64,000 nucleotides of DNA from NCBI GenBank assembly GCA_022842885.1, contig JALHOR010000006.1, positions 39,461 to 103,460 on the forward strand, in the 5' to 3' direction. The notes under the pieces were generated by a model. That model ran no database searches. It saw only the letters and a program-made list of their open reading frames with translations, and was not told the DNA's origin. Source of the stretch: Anaerolineae bacterium. Its GTDB lineage: Bacteria; Chloroflexota; Anaerolineae; Aggregatilineales; Phototrophicaceae. Positions 25,980 to 34,646 of the stretch are shown piece after piece (the first letter of the stretch is position 1; each line of letters opens with the position of its first letter). Position numbers and translations under genes: made by a program.

Positions 25980-27005
25980 ATGAAAAATATTCTCGTAACA
26001 GGCGGCGCAGGGTTTATCGGCAGCGCCTTTGTGCGTTATATGGTGAATGCCTATCCGCACTATACCCTTGTCACTTTCGATAAACTGACTTACGCAGGCA
26101 ACCTCGATAATTTGCTCCCTGTGAAAAATGCCAGCAATCATCATTTTGAACAGGGCGATATTGCCGATAGAGAGTCGGTTCAGAGCGTTCTGGAACAGCA
26201 CAAAATTGATACGATTGTCAATTTCGCCGCCGAAAGTCACGTAGACCGCAGCATTCTCGAACCAGAAGCGTTTATTCGGACGGACGTATTTGGCGTATAT
26301 ACGCTGTTGGAAGTCGGGCGACAGGTGGGCATTGGGCGCTTTGTGCAGGTGTCTACCGATGAAGTCTATGGGGATGTGCATGAAGGCTTTTCGGTCGAGA
26401 CTGATTCTTTCTTGCCGAACAGCCCGTATGCTGCCAGCAAAGCCGGCGGCGAAATGATGGTGCGCTCGTATCATGTTACTTATGGTATGGATACCGTGAT
26501 TACACGCGGCAGCAACACCTACGGTCCCTATCAATACCCGGAAAAACTCGTGCCATTTTTCATCACAGAAGCGATGGATGATAAACCATTGCCATTGTAC
26601 GGTGATGGGATGCAAATCCGCGATTGGCTGTATGTGGATGACCATGCTCGCGGGATTGATGTGGCGCTGCATAAAGGCAAATCGGGCGAAGCCTATAACA
26701 TCGCGGGCGAAGATTTACGCCATAATATCGAAGTTGCCAAAAAGATGTTATCGCTCTTGGGCAAGCCGGAAAGCCTCCTGAAGCATGTGCCTGACCGCGA
26801 AGGGCATGACCGCCGCTACGCCATGAATGCCGATAAACTGCGCGGACTCGGTTGGGAACGCCAGATGACTTTTGAAGAAGGGCTGCATAACACCGTCTCT
26901 TGGTACAAAACCAACGATTGGTGGTGGCGCAAAATCAAGACGGGTGAATATCTCGACTATTATAAGAAGCAATATGCGGCACGCTTGGCAGCCGCCGAAT
27001 CATAA
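25980..27005 (+). CDS. rmlB: dTDP-glucose 4,6-dehydratase
   Basis: A 341-residue extended SDR enzyme converting dTDP-glucose to dTDP-4-keto-6-deoxyglucose. NAD motif VTGGAGFIGSAF at residues 5-16; the catalytic site includes VSTDEVYGDVHEG (Thr-Asp-Glu) and SPYAASKAGGEM (Tyr and Lys); TRGSNTYGPYQYPEKL and GDGMQIRDWLYVDDHARGI follow as in RmlB. The length matches the family. It lies 138 bases downstream of the HAD gene, with repeat element A in between. Confidence 0.95.
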   Translation: MKNILVTGGAGFIGSAFVRYMVNAYPHYTLVTFDKLTYAGNLDNLLPVKNASNHHFEQGDIADRESVQSVLEQHKIDTIVNFAAESHVDRSILEPEAFIRTDVFGVYTLLEVGRQVGIGRFVQVSTDEVYGDVHEGFSVETDSFLPNSPYAASKAGGEMMVRSYHVTYGMDTVITRGSNTYGPYQYPEKLVPFFITEAMDDKPLPLYGDGMQIRDWLYVDDHARGIDVALHKGKSGEAYNIAGEDLRHNIEVAKKMLSLLGKPESLLKHVPDREGHDRRYAMNADKLRGLGWERQMTFEEGLHNTVSWYKTNDWWWRKIKTGEYLDYYKKQYAARLAAAES

Positions 27006-27085
27006 AAAAACGAACCACAAAGAACACGAAGGACACAAAGAAATAAATGAATTGTGTCCTGTGTTTTTATTAAGAAAAGCAAAAA
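27005..27085. repeat. ACAAAG/ACGAAGGACAC dispersed repeat
   Basis: AACCACAAAGAACACGAAGG with the mirror AATTGTGTCCTGTGTTTTT downstream. The same word family occurs at 55777-55850 and, as ACAGAG variants, at 30062-30100 and 58203-58240. It is a widespread bacterial intergenic repeat type and yields spurious reading frames. Confidence 0.7.
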
Positions 27086-27102
27086 AATGAGGATAACGAA
27101 TC

Positions 27103-27309
27103 ATGCGACAGGTTATTTTGTATCCCGGCGAAGATGGGTATTGGGTTGTCGAGTGTCCGAGTTTGCCCGGTTGCATTAGTCAAGGCAAAACGCGAGCAGA
27201 AGCTCTTGCCAACATCAAAGAAGCGATTGAACTATATATTGAAGTTCTGGTTGAAGATGGCGAATCTATACCGGAAGATTTGCTTGACCGACTGCTGGTA
27301 GTGGTATGA
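27103..27309 (+). CDS. hicB: HicB-like antitoxin
   Basis: A 68-residue protein with the HicB core: VILYPGEDGYWVVECPSLPG then CISQGKTRAEALANIKEAIE. It binds and blocks HicA and may repress the pair's promoter, though no separate DNA-binding domain is visible in this short form. AGGA lies about 9 bases before the ATG. The stop overlaps the HicA start (ATGA), the usual coupling in hicB-hicA order. Confidence 0.9.
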   Translation: MRQVILYPGEDGYWVVECPSLPGCISQGKTRAEALANIKEAIELYIEVLVEDGESIPEDLLDRLLVVV

Positions 27310-27527
27310 GTAAATTACCAGTAGTCTCCGGTTGGGAATGTGTGAAAGCCTTGCAAAAAGTTGGTTTTGTTATCCGGCGACAGACCGGCAGCCATATCGT
27401 GATGAAACGCCACAATCCCAAAGCGCAGGTGGTTGTCCCGAATCACAATGAACTTGATAAAGGGACACTAAAAAGTATTCTGCGGCAGGCAGGACTAACT
27501 GTTGATGAATTTATTGCACTCTTATAA
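27306..27527 (+). CDS. hicA: HicA mRNA interferase toxin
   Basis: A 73-residue double-stranded-RNA-binding-fold toxin. GWECVKALQKVGFVIRRQTG then SHIVMKRHN carries the catalytic His in the GSH motif; VVVPNHNELDKGTLKSILRQ is the conserved second half. HicA cleaves mRNA when free of HicB. It overlaps hicB by 4 bases and appears intact. Confidence 0.92.
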   Translation: MSKLPVVSGWECVKALQKVGFVIRRQTGSHIVMKRHNPKAQVVVPNHNELDKGTLKSILRQAGLTVDEFIALL

Positions 27528-27583
27528 TTAATCTAAATTTTGCATAACTTTTTCGCCTGATTCTGACTGCAACTTTGCTATCA

Positions 27584-28519
27584 TCACCCCTTTACTCCCC
27601 ACAATTTCAACGTGTTATCGCCACTGCCAGATACCAACATCGTTCCCGTTGGGTTAAAATCCAGTGCCATGACCGGTTTTTCGTGAGCATCTATGGTACT
27701 GAGCAACGCCCCAGAGGAGACGTGCCATAACCGGATGCGCCCTTCGCGCCCGCCCGATGCCAGCAGCGCCCCATCCGGGCTGAATGCCACACAATCCGCG
27801 CCATTCAGATGACTTTGCAAAATGGCGGTTTGTTGAGCTTCGTATAAATCCCACAGGCGCACGGTCATATCTTTGCTGGCGGATGCCAATACTGTGCCAC
27901 CGGGTGATACGCGAATCTCGCGCACCCAATCATCATGTTCGCCCAATTTTGTGCCAGCCGTCTCTGACTTTAAATCCCATAACCGCAGCGTGGTATCGCG
28001 GCTGCCACTCACAATAAGATGCCCTTCCAAGCCAAAGGCAACGCTGGTTACTTCGTCGCTGTGTCCTTCCAACACCGCTTGTTGAAACCCGATTTCGGTG
28101 TTCCACAACCGAATGGTTTTATCCGCACTGGCGCTTGCCAACAGTGTTCCGCCGGGACTAAAGGCGACGGCGTTCACGGTGTCTTTGTGACCAGTCAGCA
28201 CAAAGCGTTCACTCACTTTATGCGAGACCGAATCCACCCGCCACAGCCGGACGGTGGTATCGGCGCTGCCCGTCGCCAGCAACCGCCCCGTTTGGCTAAA
28301 AGCAATCGCTTTGATAGGCGCTTCATGGGTGGCGACTGCTTGCGTTGGGATTGTCCCTAGACCATCTATGTGCAGTTGCAGCCCGCCCGCCGTTGCCACC
28401 GCCAAGATATGCCCATCAGGCGACCACAGCACGCCGCTAATCCACCCATGCCGAATTGTGGCAATATCTTTCAGTTTGGTCACATTTTGTACAGTAATGA
28501 GAGGATATTGGGTTGTCAT
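27584..28519 (-). CDS. WD40 repeat protein (seven-blade propeller)
   Basis: A 311-residue protein made almost entirely of WD40 repeats, about seven. Typical units: LLATGSADTTVRLWRVD, LLASASADKTIRLWNTE, LIVSGSRDTTLRLWDLK, VLASASKDMTVRLWDLY, LLASGGREGRIRLWHVS and LVSGSGDNTLKLWGVKG. There is no signal peptide, so a cytoplasmic scaffold is likely, unlike the secreted propellers elsewhere in this window. It is divergent from the third FecR-like paralogue. Confidence 0.9.
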   Translation of the reverse strand: MTTQYPLITVQNVTKLKDIATIRHGWISGVLWSPDGHILAVATAGGLQLHIDGLGTIPTQAVATHEAPIKAIAFSQTGRLLATGSADTTVRLWRVDSVSHKVSERFVLTGHKDTVNAVAFSPGGTLLASASADKTIRLWNTEIGFQQAVLEGHSDEVTSVAFGLEGHLIVSGSRDTTLRLWDLKSETAGTKLGEHDDWVREIRVSPGGTVLASASKDMTVRLWDLYEAQQTAILQSHLNGADCVAFSPDGALLASGGREGRIRLWHVSSGALLSTIDAHEKPVMALDFNPTGTMLVSGSGDNTLKLWGVKG

Positions 28520-28656
28520 AAGATTGGTTTCTAACGCTGCTCGATAATGTCATGAATTTTATATATGCTACGATAGTGATAATGCGATTGTACCGCGTTT
28601 TAGTAATTTCTGTTACCATGACCTATCTATTTTATGCGATGTTAAGGAAGACCGTT

Positions 28657-29811
28657 ATGTTAAAAAAGATGCTTTTTCTGGCGCTGTTGGGTGGCTTATC
28701 CGTCGCAATCTTAGCGCAGGACGAGGCTTGCCCGGCACTGGTGCAAGCGGCACTGGCATACACGGATGAGGTCTGTTCCGGCATAGAGCGCAATCAAGCC
28801 TGTTATGGCAATATTCAAATTGCGGCAGTGCCACAGGCAGATGCCGTTGATTTTGCATTTGATTCGGTTGGGGATATTGTGGATATTGCCGCGATTGAAT
28901 CGCTGATTTTAAGCGAGATGGTGACGCCGGATGAGTGGGGTGTCACCTTGATGCAGGTGCAGGCAAATTTACCGGATACTCTGCCGGGGCAAAATGTGAC
29001 GATGCTCATTTTTGGCGACGTAACGCTTGAAAATCGCAGCACCGATGACCAAAATCCTTTCCAAGCATTTTATTTTGAAGCGGGCATTGGTGATTCGGCT
29101 TGCACTGAAGCACCGCGCGATGGCTTGCTGCTGCAAACACCTTCTGGCGCAGGCGAAATTGAATTTGTGATGAACGAAGTCCGCATCAGCATTGGCTCAA
29201 CGGTCTATGTAGAGGCGCATTCTACCCAACCAGAAGCCAGTGGCAAATTGAGTCTCTATGTGTTGGAAGGGCAGGTCACGGCGACGGCGTTGGGAGTGAG
29301 CTTATCGGCTCCGGCAGGGACGCGCTTGATTGTGCCATTGGATGCTGAGTCGCGCCCGGATGGGATACCGCAACTGATTCCTTTTGAAGATTACGAAATC
29401 AACAGTTTACAGCCTTTCGTGGATATTTTGCCTGAGCCATTTGAACTGCCTGTACCCCTGTCTGCCGATGAGGTCAATGGCAACCTGATTCCTGAAGCTG
29501 GCACTTGGACGCTAGAAGATTCGACGGGCGGCGAGTGCAATGGGGTTCCGTTTGCACCCAATAATCTGGGCAATATCATCATCGAAGCGGCAGAAGATGG
29601 CAATCAGCTTACCATGTTGGGGATGACACTAGAACGCATCGCGCCCGGCGTGTATGCTGCTGCTAATTTGCCTATGGCTGGCAGCGCCGATGCGACCTTC
29701 AGCCTCACCTTTAGCGCCTTCGCGCCAGATGCCGCCCACGCTAGCATGGTCATGAATATCCCAGCGATGGTATGTACGCCGCTGTTGATGCAGTTGGCAG
29801 CCAGCGACTAA
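28657..29811 (+). CDS. FecR-like secreted protein, paralogue 3 of 3
   Basis: A 384-residue secreted protein; signal peptide MLKKMLFLALLGGLSVAILA. The mature N-terminus repeats the family pattern CPALVQAALAYTDEVCSGIE, RNQACYGN, AAIESLILSEM, WGVTLMQVQANLPDTLPGQ and FGDVTLEN. A FecR-like part follows (EFVMNEVRISIGSTVYVEAH, then LSAPAGTRLIVPLD). The last ~100 residues form a separate beta-rich domain with two cysteines. ATG 28657 has AAGGA upstream; earlier ATGs precede the signal peptide. Role unknown. Confidence 0.75.
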   Translation: MLKKMLFLALLGGLSVAILAQDEACPALVQAALAYTDEVCSGIERNQACYGNIQIAAVPQADAVDFAFDSVGDIVDIAAIESLILSEMVTPDEWGVTLMQVQANLPDTLPGQNVTMLIFGDVTLENRSTDDQNPFQAFYFEAGIGDSACTEAPRDGLLLQTPSGAGEIEFVMNEVRISIGSTVYVEAHSTQPEASGKLSLYVLEGQVTATALGVSLSAPAGTRLIVPLDAESRPDGIPQLIPFEDYEINSLQPFVDILPEPFELPVPLSADEVNGNLIPEAGTWTLEDSTGGECNGVPFAPNNLGNIIIEAAEDGNQLTMLGMTLERIAPGVYAAANLPMAGSADATFSLTFSAFAPDAAHASMVMNIPAMVCTPLLMQLAASD

Positions 29812-29862
29812 GTGCTTCGTCCGATAAATATTTTGATTTCTCTGTTCTTAACCTCACCCCCG

Positions 29863-29927
29863 CCGCGCAGAGCGCGACTCCCCCTCTCCTACAGGAGAGG
29901 GGGTCGGGGGGTGAGGTCGGTATTTTA
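29863..29927. repeat. C/G-rich palindromic repeat (CCTCACCCC...GGGGTGAGG)
   Basis: CCTCACCCCCGCCGCGCAGA through CCCCCTCTCCTACAGGAGAG to GGGGGGTGAGG forms a long stem. The same family sits in frame in the gene at 11287. The rest of the gap 29812-30096 holds a weaker hairpin GTAAGGAAGGG/CCTTCCCTAC (29987-30017) and an ACAGAG-type repeat (30062-30100), but no gene. Confidence 0.75.
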
Positions 29928-30096
29928 AGAAACTTACCAAATGAAGCACTAAGGTTGCATCCGATAAGTTTTTAAATTTCATTCCGTAAGGAAGGGTTTT
30001 CTAATATCCTTCCCTACACGAAATCAAACTACAAAACACTAAAAAGAGGGTATTTCTGCCCCTTTTCTCTGCGTTCTCTGCGCCTCTGTGGTGAAA

Positions 30097-31554
30097 TTAA
30101 CTTTTCTGCGCGGTTAATTTTTCCTGCAAAATCTGCCGGATAACCGCCGGGTCGCCTTGCCCCTTCAGCGATTTCATGATGTTACCGAACAGCGCGTTAA
30201 AGACTTTTTCTTCGCCATTCAAATAGCGCGTGACCATATCCGGGTTTTGTGCCATAGCGTCGGCAACTTTTTCGCCAATGGCGCTGACATCGCTGATTTG
30301 CGCTAACCCTTTTTCTTGGATAATCGCTTCGGGCGCTTTGCCGGTTGCCCACATTTCTGGCAGTACCGTTTTGACGCCGGTGGTTTGGTTAATCGCGCCC
30401 GATTCCACTTGTTTGATGAGGGCGGCTAAATGTTGGGCGCTGATGTTGGTCTGCCCGATATTTTCGCGCTCGACTTTATGGTCGTTGAGTAAGCCAAATA
30501 AATGTGTTGTGAACCAATTGGCAGCGGTTTTGGGCGCGATGCCTTCTGCCAAAACAACTTCAAAAAATTCAGCGACAGGCTTATCCATCGTCAGCACATG
30601 AGCATCATATTCGGATAAATTCAAAGCTGTCACGTAGCGAGTGCGGCGGGCATCCGGTAATTCCGGCAATAGCGCCTGCACACGCTCGACCCACTCGCGG
30701 CTGACTTCGACAATGGGCAAATCTGGCTCTGGAAAATACCGATATTCATCTGGGCGTTCTTTCAGACGTTGGATGATGATTTTTCCAGCGGCATCATCCC
30801 AACCCAGCGTCGCCTGAATGACTTTTTCGCCCTTGTTATACAGTTTGATTTGGCGGGCAACTTCGGCATCAATCGCCCGAACCATGCTGCGAATGCTATT
30901 GAGATTTTTAATCTCGGTGCGCGTGCGAAATTCAGTGTCATCCTTATGCATCACGCTCACATTGGCTTCAAAGCGCAGCACGCCTTTGGACATATCGCCA
31001 TGATTTACGCCTAAATATTGCAGAATCGCCCGTAATTTGCGGGCATAGGCTTCGGCTTCGGCGCTATTGCGAATATCGGGTTCACTGACGATTTCTAATA
31101 ATGGCACGCCCGCCCGGTTCAAATCTACCAGACTGCCGCCGTCAATGTGCGTCAATTTGCCTGTGTCTTCTTCCATGTGAGCGCGGCGTACCCCGATGCG
31201 TTTGGTCGTGCCATCTTCTAACTCAATATCCAAATAGCCGTTGACTGCCAGCGGGTGGTCATACTGGCTGATTTGATAGCCTTTGGGCAAATCGGGATAA
31301 AAATAATTTTTGCGGGCAAACTGGTTAAACGGCGGAATGTCGCACTTCAGCGCCAAGCCCACCATCATGCCATAATCCATCGCTTGCATGTTGATGACGG
31401 GCAGTGTCCCCGGCAGCCCCATTGAAACTGGGTCTACGGCGCTGTTGGGGGGTGCCATTACGCTGTCTACCACCGGACACGCGCTAAACATTTTGGTTTG
31501 GGTGAGCATTTCGGCATGAACTTCTAAGCCGACAATTGTAGTCCATTCGGTCAT
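30097..31554 (-). CDS. gatB: Asp-tRNA(Asn)/Glu-tRNA(Gln) amidotransferase subunit B
   Basis: A 485-residue GatB, the kinase-like subunit that phosphorylates and amidates misacylated Glu-tRNAGln or Asp-tRNAAsn together with GatA and GatC. Marks: VGLEVHAEMLTQTKMFSACP, DPVSMGLPGTLPVIN, FYPDLPKGYQISQYDHPL and the helical C-terminal YqeY-like tail ending DPAVIRQILQEKL. gatA and gatC are not in the window. It stands alone, flanked by repeats and divergent from the DsbA-like gene. Confidence 0.96.
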   Translation of the reverse strand: MTEWTTIVGLEVHAEMLTQTKMFSACPVVDSVMAPPNSAVDPVSMGLPGTLPVINMQAMDYGMMVGLALKCDIPPFNQFARKNYFYPDLPKGYQISQYDHPLAVNGYLDIELEDGTTKRIGVRRAHMEEDTGKLTHIDGGSLVDLNRAGVPLLEIVSEPDIRNSAEAEAYARKLRAILQYLGVNHGDMSKGVLRFEANVSVMHKDDTEFRTRTEIKNLNSIRSMVRAIDAEVARQIKLYNKGEKVIQATLGWDDAAGKIIIQRLKERPDEYRYFPEPDLPIVEVSREWVERVQALLPELPDARRTRYVTALNLSEYDAHVLTMDKPVAEFFEVVLAEGIAPKTAANWFTTHLFGLLNDHKVERENIGQTNISAQHLAALIKQVESGAINQTTGVKTVLPEMWATGKAPEAIIQEKGLAQISDVSAIGEKVADAMAQNPDMVTRYLNGEEKVFNALFGNIMKSLKGQGDPAVIRQILQEKLTAQKS

Positions 31555-31633
31555 GACGGGATTTCCTATGAGTATTCAAGCGCATAAATCAACGTCGTAA
31601 TGGCGGCGATTATAGCACAATTGGTTTAGCCTT

Positions 31634-31661
31634 TTGTAAGCGATTTGGGTTATACTATGAT
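31634..31661 (+). promoter_or_regulatory. Possible promoter of the DsbA-like gene
   Basis: TTGTAA (31634-31639) and TATGAT (31656-31661) are spaced 16 bases apart, about 38 bases before the GTG start at 31699. Confidence 0.35.
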
Positions 31662-31698
31662 GATAAGTTGTGCTGTCTTGTAGATGAAGGATAACCTT

Positions 31699-32532
31699 GT
31701 GAACGACGACCAAAACCGCGACGACTTGCTGTTGCCCGATACGGATGATACCCTGCCAACGCCGCTTGATGACGCTAAAAATAAAAAAGATGAAGCCATC
31801 ATGACGATTTCACCTTCCATGCTGATGTACGCGCTGGTCGCAGTGACATTCTTGCTGGTGGGGGTGGTGATTGGCACATCGTTGAATCAGAATGCGGTGA
31901 GTGCTGCCGAAGTGGAACGCATTGTGCGTACTGTGTTGGCAGAAACGGACTTTACGACTGCCAGCGCCAGCGGCGAAACCAACCGTTTTGAATTGGTAGA
32001 CAATGACCCCTATATTGGCGATGAAAACGCGCCGATTGTGATGGTCGAATTTAGTGACTTTTTCTGCCCCTACTGCGGACGCCACTATGAACAAACGTTG
32101 AATCCGCTGCTGGAAAATTACGGCAAATACATTCGCTATGTGTACCGTGATATGGCAATTCTTTCCGAAAATTCAGTGCTGGTAGCGCAAGCAGGCGAGT
32201 GTGCCGCGCAGCAGGGCAAATTTTGGGAACTGCATAACACGTTCTTTAGCAACCAAGACTTGCTCAATGCGGATTATATCCGGCAGGTGGCGCAAGAAAA
32301 CAGCATGGATATGACTGCCTTTGAAACCTGCTTAACTGCCGAAGCGACGCTGAAAGAAGTGGAAGCCGACCGGATTGATGGTTATATCAACGGCGTGGAA
32401 GGCACACCCGGTTTTTTCATCAATGGAAATTTTGTGCGTGGCGCTCAACCGTATGAAGTGTTTGAAGCGTACATCGTGCGCGAACTGGAACGCGCTGGCA
32501 TAGACCCCGACGTGGATAGTTCAGCCGGGTAA
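31699..32532 (+). CDS. Membrane-anchored DsbA-like thiol oxidoreductase
   Basis: A 277-residue protein: acidic N-terminal cytoplasmic part, TM helix at about residues 37-58 (LMYALVAVTFLLVGVVIGTS), then a DsbA/thioredoxin-like domain. The redox motif is FSDFFCPYCGRHYEQTL (CPYC). Later marks: YVYRDMAILSENSVLVAQAG and GVEGTPGFFINGNFV (cis-Pro loop TPG). It probably forms or isomerises disulfides in secreted proteins, which fits the many paired-cysteine lipoproteins here. GTG at 31699 has AAGGA 7 bases upstream and is preferred over ATG 31684. Confidence 0.9.
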   Translation: MNDDQNRDDLLLPDTDDTLPTPLDDAKNKKDEAIMTISPSMLMYALVAVTFLLVGVVIGTSLNQNAVSAAEVERIVRTVLAETDFTTASASGETNRFELVDNDPYIGDENAPIVMVEFSDFFCPYCGRHYEQTLNPLLENYGKYIRYVYRDMAILSENSVLVAQAGECAAQQGKFWELHNTFFSNQDLLNADYIRQVAQENSMDMTAFETCLTAEATLKEVEADRIDGYINGVEGTPGFFINGNFVRGAQPYEVFEAYIVRELERAGIDPDVDSSAG

Positions 32533-32548
32533 AGTTTTGGCATCTTAA

Positions 32549-32591
32549 AAAAAACGCCGAATATTTTTATCAAGGTATTCAGGCGGTTTTT
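32549..32591. terminator. Bidirectional terminator between convergent genes
   Basis: AAAAAACGCC (32549-32558) pairs with GGCGGTTTTT (32582-32591) with one mismatch. It overlaps the last codons of the oxidoreductase at 32579. Confidence 0.65.
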
Positions 32592-33394
32592 CTTAACACC
32601 AATTTTTCCGAAATTATGCTAACGGCTTCAGATTGCCCAGAATCGTCGGGAAAAATTCCGAATTCATGCCCATTTTGGGCAACTTGTACCACGCGATGTC
32701 CAGTCAAAATGTCTATCGCTTCTTTGTTCAAAATATCGGTAATCGCTGTCGCAATATCAGTATCTTCACGCGCCAACAATTGATTGCCGGGTTCAATCAC
32801 GGTGACATCACTGCCAAAGCGCCGGAAAATCTGCCCAAATTCTAGCCCAATATACCCGCCGCCAATCACAATCAGATGTTGCGGTAGTTCTTCAAGATTG
32901 AGCAGTTCAATATTGGTGAGGTATTTGACTTCGTTTAAGCCCGGAATGGATGGCACAACGGAGCGCGTGCCAGTATTGATATAAACGCGCTCGGCTTCTA
33001 TCACCGTATCATTGACCTGTAGTTGATAACCTGTGCCATTTTTGCCCACAAAATGTCCGTAGCCGTGATGAATATCTAACCCTGATACAGTATCCATATA
33101 GTCCCGGAAGGAGTGTTGCATCCCGCCAATGATACCGTGCATTCGTGCCATGATGGCTTTAAAATCCACTTCAATATGACCAATTTTGATGCCATAATCG
33201 CCCGCTGTTCGCGCATTATGGACGGCTAAGGCGCTGGCACGTAAGGTTTTGGTCGGGCGGCAGCCATAATTTAAACAAGTGCCGCCCAGTTTATCGCCCT
33301 CAATGAGGGCAACTTTATCGCCTTTTTTGGCAAAGGTAACAGCGATACCAGCGGCGGCTTGTCCCGCCCCTATCACGACTGCATCGTATTTCAT
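32579..33394 (-). CDS. Truncated pyridine nucleotide-disulfide oxidoreductase
   Basis: A 271-residue protein matching only the first ~60% of the mercuric reductase/dihydrolipoamide dehydrogenase family, which is normally ~450 residues. Present: FAD motif VVIGAGQAAAGIAVTFAKKG, redox GGTCLNYGCRPTKTL with both cysteines, and the NAD motif IVIGGGYIGLEFGQIFRRFG. Missing: the second FAD contact after the GRxPN strand and the whole dimerisation domain with its catalytic His. It stops right after SEKLVLRKTA, where the homologues continue. Start ATG 33394 has AGGAG 9 bases upstream. It is probably a decaying gene, or else a minimal FAD protein. Confidence 0.8.
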   Translation of the reverse strand: MKYDAVVIGAGQAAAGIAVTFAKKGDKVALIEGDKLGGTCLNYGCRPTKTLRASALAVHNARTAGDYGIKIGHIEVDFKAIMARMHGIIGGMQHSFRDYMDTVSGLDIHHGYGHFVGKNGTGYQLQVNDTVIEAERVYINTGTRSVVPSIPGLNEVKYLTNIELLNLEELPQHLIVIGGGYIGLEFGQIFRRFGSDVTVIEPGNQLLAREDTDIATAITDILNKEAIDILTGHRVVQVAQNGHEFGIFPDDSGQSEAVSIISEKLVLRKTA

Positions 33395-33738
33395 GATGGT
33401 TGCTCCTAAAGTGCTGCTGAATCCAATAGAGAATGACGTTAGAACTTCAAAATGCCTGTAGGCGCGTGATGTATCACACCCTAATCGAAAATCCAATTTT
33501 GAAATGATTTCACCTTCATCCACACTTTAGGGCATAAATATTACGAAGATACAACCAACTCGCAGTTTTACCCATTGTATGCGTCACAAAAGCGCCATAA
33601 GGCTAAATGTGCTGCCTACTGCGTTTTTATAACATTCTATTTCTATCCACTTCCTAACACAATTTATCCGACGCAGCCTGCTTCTAATATTACAATTAGG
33701 TTAAATGCGCGTTGGCATTTATAAGGAAGGGGACAATA
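33395..33738. other. Gap of about 340 bases without a gene
   Basis: AT-rich stretch with no supported reading frame, hairpin or repeat. It separates the divergent truncated oxidoreductase and the next secreted protein, so it probably holds both promoters. A GGAAGGGGA Shine-Dalgarno-like site ends it. Confidence 0.6.
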
Positions 33739-34560
33739 ATGATGCGAAATCTCATCCTATATCTGGGAGTCATCGGCGCTATTTTTGGTGTCTGGTTGCT
33801 AAAACCCGTGTATTCGCAAAGTACGGGCTGCGCTGCCCTCAACTTCGGCGGTGGTCCCATCATGACCGTCACAACGCCAAACCATACGTTTGCTGCTGGC
33901 GATACGATTACTGCCTCTTTTGGCGCTGGCACAACGGCGCTCAACGCCCGCATGGAAATTCCTTCGGGGACGACGGCGATTTCTGGCGCGACCTCCGGCG
34001 TCCTCAGTTACACTTTTACGGCGGATACCACGGTTGCTATCAAATTAACGGCTGATGGTGGCGGCAATATCCAATTTACCTTTGGCTGTAACGCTGCGGT
34101 TGTGGCGGGTACAGGCGTGATATTTAATGGGGGGGGAGCCGCAGCGGCTGCACCTATTCCCAGTTGGAGTCCGGGCGATAATCGTATTGCGCCGAGCGTG
34201 GCAACGGGTTTGAATGCTTACTGCACACCTAATGGTATCGAAATTTACAGCATGACCGGCAATGTGTCGCTGTTTGTGCCGATGGCACGTATTCAAGAGG
34301 TAGGGGTGCCAGCGGTGAATACGCTGTTGGCGAGTGGCGCGGGCGTACAAGCCTGGCGGCAGCCCAACGCTTTTTTTGAGATTGTGGATGTTTTTGCTAA
34401 CAATCGGCATGAACTGCTCATTGTCGAATTTGAAGATTTCCCCAATCGCTGTGAAGTGAACCGTTGGCGGCGTGCCTATTTTTACCCGAATGATAGCTAC
34501 ACCGATATTTACGAACAATCGCATGGGTGGGGCGATGCCCCGCGCCGCGTGTATTTTTAA
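33739..34560 (+). CDS. Uncharacterised secreted protein
   Basis: A 273-residue protein I do not recognise. Signal peptide or anchor LILYLGVIGAIFGVWLLKPV with a possible cut at YSQS. Then a beta-rich domain rich in Thr, Gly and Ala (residues ~35-125, with strands like TFAAGDTITASFGAGTTALN), a Gly/Ala linker with [13 protein letters not shown], and a C-terminal domain around YCTPNGIEIYSMTGNVSLF and RWRRAYFYPNDSYTDIYEQS. Four cysteines. GGAAGGGGA precedes the ATG at 33739. A terminator follows at 34594. Confidence 0.7.
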   Translation: MMRNLILYLGVIGAIFGVWLLKPVYSQSTGCAALNFGGGPIMTVTTPNHTFAAGDTITASFGAGTTALNARMEIPSGTTAISGATSGVLSYTFTADTTVAIKLTADGGGNIQFTFGCNAAVVAGTGVIFNGGGAAAAAPIPSWSPGDNRIAPSVATGLNAYCTPNGIEIYSMTGNVSLFVPMARIQEVGVPAVNTLLASGAGVQAWRQPNAFFEIVDVFANNRHELLIVEFEDFPNRCEVNRWRRAYFYPNDSYTDIYEQSHGWGDAPRRVYF

Positions 34561-34593
34561 GAAGTCACAAGTGCTGACCCTAAACCAAATAAA

Positions 34594-34622
34594 AAAGAGA
34601 CACTTTTTTGTAGTGTCTCTTT
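34594..34622. terminator. Bidirectional intrinsic terminator
   Basis: AAAGAGACAC (34594-34603) pairs exactly with GTGTCTCTTT (34613-34622) with a 9-base loop. It separates the convergent gene at 33739 and the small gene at 34647. Confidence 0.85.
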
Positions 34623-34646
34623 CATAAATGGTCAATAAAAAATAGT

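Noticed and set aside
26872..27090. Reading frame ending NHKEHEGHKEINE
   Set aside because: Overlaps rmlB in another frame and runs into the dispersed repeat; the peptide is the same repeat artefact.
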